Source: Uranotaenia lowii (Eukaryota > Arthropoda > Insecta > Diptera > Culicidae). From it: a DNA stretch of 64,000 nt. Numbering within the stretch: the first letter of the stretch is position 1; each line of letters starts with the position of its first letter. Location of the stretch: contig NC_073691.1 in the NCBI RefSeq assembly GCF_029784155.1, positions 88,357,361 through 88,421,360 on the forward strand, given 5' to 3'. The notes under the pieces were generated by a model. That model saw nothing but the letters and a program-made list of their open reading frames with translations. It was not told the origin of the DNA and did no database searches. The translations under genes and the position numbers were made by a program. Positions 20,000 to 30,389 of this stretch are shown here, in pieces.

Positions 20000-21676
20000 C
20001 AGTGATGCCACATTTCTATCGGTATTTTGAAACCCAAAAAAATCTTTTATCGGTATGTAAATCCTAAAAATCGGTATGAAATTCGGTATTTGAGGTGGAT
20101 ATTCAAAAATGCTTACATTTTCAACTTCCTAACGTATTTTTCTTTAAATAGATGCTTGCAATAAACAGCAAGTCGAGGAACTCTTATGAATGATCATTTT
20201 TAGTTCAAAACTATCTGACTAAATATGTTTTCGCAAATATTATTGCATTTTCCCCATAACTTGGTTCTAGGTAACACTAGTTTACCCAAAATTACGGTTT
20301 TGAAATTCTAACAGAACTTTATATTTGTTATGACTTGTACATTTTTTTTAAATTTTAAAACTATCTGCTTTTGCTGACGAAATCAAAAATCACAAATGAA
20401 AATTCAGCAGAAAATCCGAAATAAGTGTTTCTTTCCAGTACTCATAACTGAATGGAAATTTATTTTAAAAGTTACCGTTTGATAAAAGAAATAGGGGCAT
20501 GGCGATCACCTTCAGGTTACACGTTGGTTAGGCATATAAATTAAGTAAAAACTTGAGCCTTTGATGTTTGGCTAAAGTGGGATGTAAATTTGATAAATTC
20601 GATAAGGCAATAATAGTACCAAGTCAACCTAAAGGAAACTTTAATTTAGTAAGCACTAACAAATCCAATTGCTTTTTAACGTTCGAGGTAAATATGGGCT
20701 CAAGTTAATGTTCTTCGTTTTATTGATGGATTTTCGCCAATCTGGCCAATTCAGCTTTTAGTATTAGATATGAACTCTAGCGATTAGAAAAATAAATGAT
20801 TGCAGAAAGTTAAGAGAGTTGTCGCTTCATTTTTTTTTATAGCCAATAAAAAATTAATTTTATTTTATGAAAAATCACGCATTTTTCATATGAAAGTTCA
20901 AGAATTTTATGCTCTAAAAGAAGGTGTTTTTTCCGAAAAAGACTAAAAAACACATAGTTTTACTATAGCTGAAACCCATTTTGCCTGGCGTGGTCTTCAA
21001 TTGTGCGATCTCTGCAGTTTAGGTACTTATGATACAATTTATTTGGCTAAAAAGATACAGAAGGATTGAAAATTATACCGATGATGTTTCATACCGTGTA
21101 TCTGATTGCACTTCAAATCTCGACATACCCCATATGGCGAAGATTTGAACAAGGATTATGATTATATTCAAACGGTGTATGTATTTCCTTGAAAGTTAGC
21201 ATCTCAGGAGACAAGAGCGTTAATGCGATCGTCAATTGAAATTAACCTTAAGGAACTTCTATTGGCAGTCGCAGAAGGTCAAATATCAGCCTTGAGCTTG
21301 GTCCATTGGCTTTGAGGTTGAGTACCATAATAGTGCATCATTTGACAGAACAAAGGAACAAAACAGCGCGAACAACTGAACGAACTATTAGCGTGAGCCG
21401 TGGGGATCTTTGCAGAATATTTTAAAAGTTGTACAGATCAAAGTTAAGCCACGCCAGCTACCGAACTTTGTCTTCTTTCTACGGGACCTTTACGAGGATA
21501 GCTTGAATGAAGTGGAAATGTTGAAGTAAAATGAGTTTTGAGTTAAAATCTTAAAAATCGGTATGAAATCGGTATGTTTTGCCAAAAATCGGTAATCGGT
21601 ATATACCGATTCTTGGTCAAAATTTTGCTCAAAAATCGGTATAAATACCGAAAAATCGGTATGTGTGGCATCGCTG
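20000..21676. mobile_element. hAT element, 1677 bp, 8-bp target duplication
   Basis: GCTGTGCC occurs at 19992-19999 and 21677-21684 as a perfect 8-bp duplication. The termini are CAGTGATGCCACATTT and, inward from the right, CAGCGATGCCACACAT. Eight-bp duplications with CAG-type ends are the hAT hallmark. Both ends carry clustered ATCGGTAT/ATACCGAT subterminal motifs, probable transposase-binding repeats. The interior has no clear transposase motif, so it is non-autonomous. Confidence 0.9.
21540..21665. repeat. Subterminal ATCGGTAT repeat cluster
   Basis: AAATCGGTAT recurs at least six times together with the inverted ATACCGAT. A smaller cluster of the same motif lies at 20014-20095 at the other end of the hAT element. 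Confidence 0.85.
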
Positions 21677-21749
21677 GCTGTGCCGTCGTCGTGGATGAGG
21701 TAGCTTATGATGATGATGATGCTGTTGCTGTTTGATTTGTTTGTATGTT

Positions 21750-23473
21750 AAAGTTCGGCTGCCATGCCACGCGCAAGCTCTTCGTTCGGGTTTTGCTCGG
21801 CTCACACCCGAAGTGTGATGCTTTCCGACGAGTTTGAACGACCGGTTTTCTCTTGCTTCTTGTGCAAGTCAGTGAGCCAAGTGCTGTGCGTGTTTCGTTT
21901 CGGGATGTTCAATGTTCATGTATAGGACGACGACTGGTTTTGGATGGGTTTTTCTTGCTCGCGAGCGCGGGTTGACGCAGTGAAAAATCTGGAGCATAAT
22001 TTAGTTAGCATACAACAGTCGTCGCAGGCGCGTACTTTCGGCGGACTCCGTTTGGTGCGATACCAATTGTGTTTATTAGTCTCTCCAAAAAACCATCCCA
22101 AATCCTGATGTGCTTAAGCGTCGAGGAGCGCTGCGAGTACTAGTGCATGACAGGACCTCACCAGCCAGATTCGTGATATCGTGGATTTTTTCGGGTATTG
22201 GGTTCATTTTTTTTCCTTGTATCGGTAGGAGCACCCCGATAGAATAAATCAACAACGAAGATTTGTTTTGCTGCCGATGGTGTGCAAAAAATATGTGGGC
22301 AGACAGGTTGTGAGCACCGCGAGGAACGTCAAGAATCGATTTAATGTTTTTGTTTACGAGGTCCCAGATGGGACAAAAAGCGCAGTGTGGTGAGAGCGCC
22401 TTTAAGTTCGGGGAAATTATGTGAGAAACCCCAAAGTGGAAAAAGGTTAGGTTGAAGGAAGAAAATAAAAACTAGCAGACAGAGCTGGAAGGAAACTCTC
22501 CTTGCCTAAAAAAGGGATCCGGTGGTATTGTGGCTCCGTTGAAGTTCTGAACGGCGAAAGTCACTAGGAACCCGTATGTGTCACTGTCAATATTTGGCCT
22601 CTATGGGTGACCGGGAGAGAAGCGGAAGAAAGCCGTAGTGTGGAAGACAAAATATTTGCTGGCACTAAGCGAGAGCAAACATAAAAGGAAAATTGAAGTT
22701 CTGGCCGAATCGAGCCTATGTGTGTGGCATACAGCCATCCTGAAGAAGCACAGTGAATCCTTTCCCGTGAGGCGCCGAGGTGAAGAATCAAATGTAACGT
22801 TGAAGAAAAGTTAGACATAACCTGCCGAAAAATTGAAGGTGAAAATTTAACCGCAAGCCAAAGTTGAGGAGAAAAAAAACAAAAGTTTACGATTTTTTGG
22901 CGCTTATTTACTGCGGGTTTTGTGTGTGCGGATTTTTTTCGGAGGATTTGTGAAGGATCAGCAGACCTGACAACGGTGAGGAAAATCACGCTGCGGAAGA
23001 AAAAGTTACAGAGTGAGGTTCTGGAACGAAGCGTCAGGATGGAAAGAAATTAGAATACCAAAGCGCTACGGATTTTTTGCCATGTGGAAAAGTTAACCCG
23101 GTTTTGGTGGACCTGCGACACGCAACGAAGATTTTGCAGCAAAAAAGTGTAACTGTGCCAAACGAAATTGAAGCACTGGTGACAGCAGCAAGTGCCAATG
23201 AATGTAATAATACGCCAGAATTATAAGTGAGATTTACAAGTGTGTGGAGTGTGAGAAAAAATACCAGGATATCCAGTCCATTCAATCCCTGTGCATGTTG
23301 GGAGTTGTAACGTGTCTTAGCTACGACCAACCAAATGATTGGATAATTGAATTCGGTTCGAAGAAGATTACGGTCAACCGAATCCATCCAAGACTGACCG
23401 GAAGGGTCTGCCGGAAAAAGGAAAAACATACTTCGGAGCGGCAAATCCCTGTCTAGAAGCGATTGACGTTGAG
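21750..23473 (+). other. Candidate host 5' UTR exon with splice donor
   Basis: Complex, repeat-free, purine-rich plus-strand DNA from about 22100 to 23473, ending GACGTTGAG then GTATGTGAAA, a near-consensus splice donor at 23473/23474. A TCAGTG initiator-like motif lies near 21866 after a TC-rich stretch. Long AG-rich noncoding first exons of this style are common in dipteran regulatory genes. No long ORF is present. A short ATG frame near 22276 (38 codons, MVCKKYVGRQVV...) could be an upstream ORF. Coding exons are not visible in the window. The exon call is inference from composition and the donor site only. Confidence 0.35.
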
Positions 23474-25837
23474 GTATGTGAAAGCATTCTTATACCCTTC
23501 TCAACTCAACAGTATTTCCGTCCTCAACTACGGCTGTGTGGCGGGTGGTTTGGTTTGTGATCCACTATAATGGTCATCGACCGCCCCTTTTGTCGAACGC
23601 TATACTTTATTTTTCCCTATTTTTTGATCGATAATGTATCGAGACTGGACATCCGGGGCCAGACCCAGCACCCGGGGTGATAAATTATTGATGATGGCTC
23701 AAACCTTCCATGCCACTGGTACTTGTACGGATCCATCCAGATCGATACGTCCGCATGTACCTATATCGGACAGTGTTTGTGCTGAGTTGGGTCATTCGAC
23801 GGTGCGGTTTGCCGGTCCCAGTCCAGTCCAGCTAGTAGGGACTGATTTCGATGTGGTACTTCGGTGAACCGCAATGAGAGTGGCTGGCATGGATCAAAGT
23901 GGGACGACATTTGCTGCGGACTTTTGATTCTCCTCCACGCGTTTCTAGTTAGAACTACGCCACCACCGTCTAGCTAGCAGCATGTTTGGCCATTTCCAGA
24001 GGATAAAACTTTCGCGTCGTCGTGTCGGACATGGTTCCGTGATTGTTAGTGATATTTTTTTTTCGTTGCTCCAAGTGGCGGCCATATAGCTGGGGAATAT
24101 AATTAACATTTGTCTTGCCACCTGGCCCCGACAAAAGCGTTTTGGTACGTGACAGAATCTACTATCTACTACTACTGGAGGACAAAATATGTACACCGTG
24201 CAGTCTATTAAATGGAGCATGTTCGAACGTCCCCGCGCCAAAGTAGGAACAGAAAATTATACAACTGTGTTTCTCTCAGAACATGCCTATAATACCACGG
24301 GGCAGCTAGTTTTATTGAAAAGCTTAATTAAATTACGCTAATTTCTATGGTCAAAGCTGCCCAAGTTGATCGAAATCACTTGCACGAAACCGTAACCGAT
24401 CCCATTTCGATTCCAAAATCTCGAATTTTCGCCCGAAGCGTAAAGTCGGCATGGCGGCGTATCTCATTGCTCGGCACATTACGCTTCATTAATTCGTTTG
24501 ATTATTATTATAAATCGACGCTGTCAATGGCGGAACTTGTCGTTGGCTGGCTGGCTGGTGGGCTGTCGAGGTGTCGCTGGTGACATAAATTCGACTCGTC
24601 TCCAGAGAGCCAGCCAGCGCTAACTAAACAACATCCCACCAGATCAGCCGAGATTTGCCACATATCATTTGCCGCCGTGATGTTGTTGGAATGTAGCTAC
24701 ATAAGTACGTAAATATATGAAGTGCGGGCAAAATTTCACTTGGAAACCGCGCCGTGTCTGGGGACGCTAATGTATGCATGGGTGTTTGCAAATATAGATT
24801 GGAAATCAGTGCGCGACACCACCGGGAAAATTGCTGTTCCTGCAGAAAAGCAGCGAACGTTCGTCCGTCAGAAGGCTAGAAGTTGAAAAAAGCTACAGAG
24901 CGATCCCGGAAAAGGTAGATTGAGTCTGGCATTTTTATGGGTAGGCACGCATATTAAAGTGCGGTGACAAACCTTGACATTCGTGTTATTAGAAAAATGA
25001 AAATTTAACCGATAGAATTCAGAACGATAAATCGTGTAAATTTAGTTTGTTTCTCACCATGTTCCGGAATTGGTGATCTTTTTTCAAAAAATAAAATAGT
25101 TTAAGTAAAAAAATTCTGATTGCAGTCTTATTGAAGCTTATGCCTGGTCCTTAGTTTTGATGGGAAATGTTTTTCACAGAAATAAACCAGACTGAACTGA
25201 ACTACACGAACTTGATTTCGAGAAAATTGAGTTCAAAGTTCAGATCATTACCAATTGGTACCTTTTTATAAAATATCTTATTTCATCATTTTCCCAACAA
25301 ATTTAGACTTTTTTCAAGGTTAATTCAACAGGGTATCTACTAGCAAATTGGATTTTAATAAAGATATGTTTACACTCAGTTCCCTCTGGTCGAACCAAAA
25401 TGTTGAAAAAATGGCAGCATGGCAGACCATGCTATATGTACTAGACAAAATGCTCTGAACTTAAGTGCCTACTAATAGGCGCTTTTTAGACAGCAGCCAA
25501 TGAGTATGACTGATGCTCGAAAAACTGCATTTTCCGTTGAGCCAACCCATACAAATTTCCCACTTTCTAGATGAGAAATATTTAAGATTTAACCTTACCG
25601 ATTGTGTTCTGAAAGATGGTTAGCAACAAAAATAAGCTTCTATTATCATTAAAAGATAAAAATGCTACCATTCCATTAGAAGACATGGAAAGAAAAATCA
25701 AAGGACACAGTTCGGTCTGGCTTAACAAAAATGTATACAAATGCTAACGATCCGCAACATGGAACATTTGGCCACTAGAGCGTAATTCATCATTAAAAAA
25801 ATCAGTTTTCAGTTCTTACGAACTGCAGATGGGGATA
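23474..25837. other. Low-copy DNA, possible intron with regulatory motifs
   Basis: 23480-24950 is complex and transposon-free to the eye. The stretch 24310-24520 has several homeodomain-type cores (CTTAATTAAATTACGCTAAT and TTCATTAATTCG). After about 24950 the DNA becomes AT-rich with no element I can define. If the donor at 23474 is real, this is the start of a large first intron. Confidence 0.35.
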
Positions 25838-27719
25838 CTTGATCTCCTTATTTTATTTTCACCATAACTTTTTGGAAGAATTTAGCAACTTGTCGTCTTT
25901 TACCCTTTCTGACAGCTTGTAACTTCAAGTTTCGATGATTCAAAAATTAGAACGATACTTTAAACCTTAGATTAGGGTTACCATACGTACTATTTTAAGA
26001 GTACATGTACTATTTTTCGATCGAGAAATGGGCGTACTCTTCTTTTTGTGAAATTTTACGAAATGTACTCTTTTTATGAAGAACCTTTTAATCAGAAAAA
26101 TTAAATTTTTTGTTTCAGTTGAGGAAGTGTGATTTATTCATGTTATACAAGAAATACGAAAGAAATGCCAATTACCAAAACTTTCAATACCTTACATAAA
26201 TATCCCGTTTTCATGAAGGCATCTCTGAATCATAATTTACAGTGAGCGCAATAAGCGCCTTTGAGTATGCAATAAACCCCCAAATATTTGTCAAAGAGCA
26301 CAAATTCAGTATATTCTCTTTCGAATAATCCAAATAAGGAGAGCTCCTAACTTTTCCCCAGTCATGATTCGAATAATGTTTTAAGTGAAAATTTATAATT
26401 GTCATGTTCGTCAAACCTAAGATTTCCAGAATTTAATTTTCGGGTCGAGCAAATCCGAGCATTCTTATCCAAAACCTGGCACAATCCAGGCGTTGGATTT
26501 TAAAACTTTTAATTTAAAAACCGGGCAATATCCGAGCAAATCTGACCTAAATACAAGCTTTTCTGTTGAAAATTCAAGTGAAAAACGAGCACAAGAAAAA
26601 AATTACATTTCCAAACAAATTTTTGCACATATATTTCGATAAATCAAGCTCAAAAAATCATGAATTATATTAAATAATGTGGCTTTGGTTTTGAATTTGT
26701 ATAGATTTTGGATAAATTTGGGTATTTTTCTTCGATATCTGGGCAACCACGCCGTGCCAGGCTTTTTTTTTTGAAAACCGGGCAGACTCAGATAAAATCA
26801 GGCAATCTGGAATGCTTAGTCACGTCATACCTACTACTTCCAACAAATTAGTAGTATTTGGATTACTTTAAATTAGATCTTTCTTTTTTTATGAATTATT
26901 CCTTACTCTTGAAAAAATACAATTGTACTCTTTTTAGCATAGCGGCATATGGTAACCCTACCTTAGATGAACGAGAAGTATTTTCGTGGGAGTAAAAAAA
27001 ATGCGATTTTTCTGAAGTTAGGGGAGACTTGATCTTTTATTCAGAAAGCCCTAATCCTTTTATAAAAATCAAACAAAACCCCAAGATAGAATGTTAATTG
27101 ACTATTTTGGTCATGTTTGTTCTCATTTCCCAGTTTATAGCTGACAGAAGAAGAAATTTTTATAATTTTGTCTCAACGCTAATGACATTGCATACTTAAG
27201 GGCGCTATTTTTTTATAATTAAGAGAAAAGACAATTGTTGGATAAATATTAGTTTTTGGATAAATAAATGATAATCTCATAATCAGCTATGATAACAATC
27301 AATTCAAAAGAAGAATATGCCGTTCTGAACTCTAGGGATCAATTATACCCATAATCACCATTTTAGAAAACTTTTTCTGAAAAAAGTTGAGAGCTTTCCA
27401 TTGCTTTAAAAATATAGCATTATGAAGTTCATATTACACTCGAACGATTGATCTATTGGAACAAATATTTTTTTCATATTTTTTCCATATAAGGAACATT
27501 TTAAAGTTATGATAAAAGATATTCAACTTGTGCAATTTTTCAAAAAAAGTTCATTCACTCAAACAATTTTGTTAAAAAAAATTTAAACTGCAAGCATTTT
27601 TATTTTGCTCTTTTTGGCACATTTTTCTAGAACATTTGATCTTTGTAAGACAATTCAGTTTCGAGAAATAGCTGAGGAATCAAGTATCCTCAGGGATCAA
27701 GTATCCTCATTCTCCCCTA
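25838..27719 (+). mobile_element. GGGGAGA-family element hosting a hAT insert
   Basis: The left part (GGATACTTGATCTCC..., 25840-25972) and right part (26969-27719, ending TCAAGTATCCTCATTCTCCCC) match, in order, one continuous element seen in reverse at 63102-64000. The ends are TAGGGGAGAATGAGG-like and TA borders are likely. No coding frame. Its body was split by the 988-bp hAT element. Related copies are at 29258 and 36428. Confidence 0.75.
25973..26960. mobile_element. hAT element, 988 bp, 8-bp target duplication
   Basis: CCTTAGAT occurs at 25965-25972 and 26961-26968. The termini are exact inverted TAGGGTTACCATA. Subterminal GAGTACATGTACT and GTACTCTTTTT motifs recur at both ends. No coding frame. 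Decayed relatives lie at 34130-34830, 41946-42270 (reverse) and 48345-49097 (reverse). The interior 26430-26830, with CCGGGCA and GGGCAA phrases, may hold a further nested element. Confidence 0.92.
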
Positions 27720-29257
27720 AGGTGGCTTTTAGCACACTTTGCATAGCGCATTTTTGCCGATTCCACTGCCTGCAACATTGAATGTTTTCAAAAAAATCTT
27801 AAAAACGAAAAAATGTCCTGATTTTCATAGAGTAGGTAGTTTAACATGTTTTGCCGCAACCCCTACAAAAGATACCTCATTTTTTTTTCAATTTTGCGTT
27901 CAGTTCGGTCTGGTGGAATCCCGACCCTTAGAAACTAATTTCAAGTTCTTGTTTCTCAGACTGTGTCTTGTAGAATAATTTTCTACAGGAGGTAAAAATA
28001 GTGCAATATTTTATTCGTTTTATATGGTTAATAGGTTTTATTTTTTTGATACTCAAAAACTAAGAGGGATCTCAAAAACTCAAAATTTCATTACTCTAAC
28101 AATGGCTAGTGGAGCAAATCTCACACAAAAAAAAATCCAGACGGATAGATGTTCCATAATTTCGAAATTAACAATATTCTATGAAATTCTACTTTCTCAA
28201 ATTTCACTTCTGCAAATGAAAAAATTGCCCATCGAGATCGCCAAAGTGTAATCGCTTTCAGTAAGACAGCAGAAGCAGTAGTAACTAGTAGAATATACGC
28301 AAATAATTACCCTATCATTTTACGGTCGAAAGAACAGACACGTTCCCCCCGAGCCTTCGAGCTAACAAGGAGAACACGTGGCACAAAATAATGCGTTTTG
28401 CAAGAATAGTCAATTGGTTTTTTGTCGTTCTTGGCGTTGCTCAATAGTGTATAATAAAACAACACGCGGAGTATCCGTGTGTGTTTTTTTTTTCTCAGTG
28501 AGTTTAAATTCCCCATCCAAGAACTGTTAGCGAAAATCGTTCAGGGAGAAACAGTTGATAAAAAATATCCTTCGAGATACTTCATCTACAAGGCCATCGG
28601 TGGAGAAAGTTTGTTCACCGAAGATCGCAAAGAAGGGAATATGGGATGTTTAAACCCTTCCCGAGAACGATAAGAACAAAAACTAAAAAAATGAATTTCG
28701 CATAACTAGGACTATCTGGAGGGTGGTCTTGTGTAAAGTTTTAATTTAGTTGGAAATTGCAACTAAGTATGGTTGAACGTACACAGTTGAGTAAGGACCA
28801 TTCATACACCGAAAAAAAAACCGAAACTTTAAAGTTATATCGATCGTCAAGGGTTCTTGCTTGCCCCAAGGAGGAAACGGTTGTTGGTTGTTGGGCAGCA
28901 GAAATCCAGCAGACTGTGAAACGCAATCAAGAAGTTTGCGGCGCGGTTCAACAAATCTTGCGAATCCGTTTCAAGCAAGTTGATAACAGGGAAAGCGATG
29001 TTTGAGCATAGAGCACACAATATCAAACGAACCAAAAAATATCTAAATTAAAATCGATGTTTCCGATTTTGCGAAGCGTGCAATATCGAGCTTCGGTTCG
29101 AGAAGCAGGAACATTTTAAAATATTGAATCAACAAAAAATTGCCGTAATACCTTGAATATTTTATAGTTGAGAGTTGAGATCTTTGAAGCCAAGAAAAAA
29201 GAAAGAAGTGACATATATGTAGTTGGACAGGACATGGAAAAGCGTAGTTTCTCCATG
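27720..29257. other. Unassigned AT-rich DNA
   Basis: Two plus-strand open stretches (28479-28673 and 28757-29005, about 65 and 82 codons) carry no motif I recognise. The second, with KDHSYTEKKTETLKLYRSSR, starts at an ATG but has no supporting feature. 28240-28900 is more GC-balanced than its surroundings and may be old transposon or host DNA. Confidence 0.3.
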
Positions 29258-29905
29258 TGTAGGGGAGAATCACATTTTTATCATATCTTTTTGGGAAAAT
29301 TTTGCAGATCGTCGTCTTTTGCATTTTCTGATAGCATGTAATTTCAAGTTTATATGCTGCAAAAGATCGATACATGATCCCGTAGATGAACTAGAAGCGT
29401 TTTCGCTAGACTAAAAAAACTGTAATATTTTGAAAGTTACCGGAGACTTGATCCTTTAATCAGAGTGCCCTAAGCTTTGGCAAAAATCATGCAAAATCTA
29501 AAGATAGAAGTTCTATTGACATTTTTGCCCATATTAATTTTCATTACACAGTTTACAAAAGTCAGACAAAAAAATCTAAAAGTTTGTCTACTACCCTCTA
29601 TTCATTGCATACTTTGAGGGGCAGTTTTCTAATTTAATTATTATTCATTGGATAAATTTTCGTGCTAAGCAATGATCAACATATATCCAGAAGAAAAATT
29701 ACTTTCTTAAACTCGAGGGATCAAGTGATCCTATAAAATACATTTTGGAAAACTATTTCTTAAAAAAATAGAGTTTACTATTGCTTTGAAAAAAAAATGG
29801 CATTAAGAAGTTCATTATTTTGTATTTTTCAACCTTTCATTTCATATAGTGACAAATTTGTACAGCTTTAGTTTGAAAATAGGTAAAAGATGCATTTTTT
29901 TTAAT
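29258..29905 (+). mobile_element. GGGGAGA-family element, 3'-truncated copy
   Basis: Starts TAGGGGAGAATCAC and follows the 25838/63102 family: GTAGATGAACTAGAAGCG, GGAGACTTGATCC, TTGCATACTTTGAGG, then GGGATCAAGTGATCC and a GGCATTAAGAAGTTC phrase. The right terminal repeat is missing. Confidence 0.7.
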
Positions 29906-30389
29906 TTGAACTTTATTATCAATTCAATTCAATGTTTGAAATATTTTTAAACAAAAATAAAAAATCATGAAATGAAGAGTTAACAAAATGTCTGAAAATA
30001 CCATATAAGTCTCTGATTCACCCTTTTCTGGCGGTGTGATCGGACTCAATTTTTGCTTGGGACCTTCTGATGGGCCTAGAAAAAAGCTTACCAGCTTACC
30101 CGGACTTGCCCGGATATTTAATTGAAAATTAGGGAAAAGTTCGGTCCGGATTTCGTTGAAAAAAGACCGGATGTTTTCGGGATTCATTCCAATTTTTGCA
30201 AAATCAAGCATCAACCTCAAAATGTCTCAAATTTTTTGGATAAAGTTTTACTGAAATAAACATTGACCATTTTATGGAAGCACGAAATAGCATTCAAAAT
30301 CTGTTAAGTCTTTCGATGAAAAATGATGATTCAAAATTTTCCATCTTGAATTTTGTTAAAAAGTTCTTGGGTGATGGTGAAACTTGCCC
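29906..30389. other. DNA with GCCCGGATATT phrases, interrupted by LINE
   Basis: TTGCCCGGATATT occurs at about 30105 and 30385. The second lies right at the 3' end of the LINE. This may be an older element into which the LINE at 30390-33085 inserted. No coding frame is seen. Confidence 0.35.

Noticed and set aside
22564..22989. 141-codon minus-strand frame
   Set aside because: It lies antisense in the purine-rich 5' UTR candidate, where the complementary pyrimidine-rich strand has few stops by composition.
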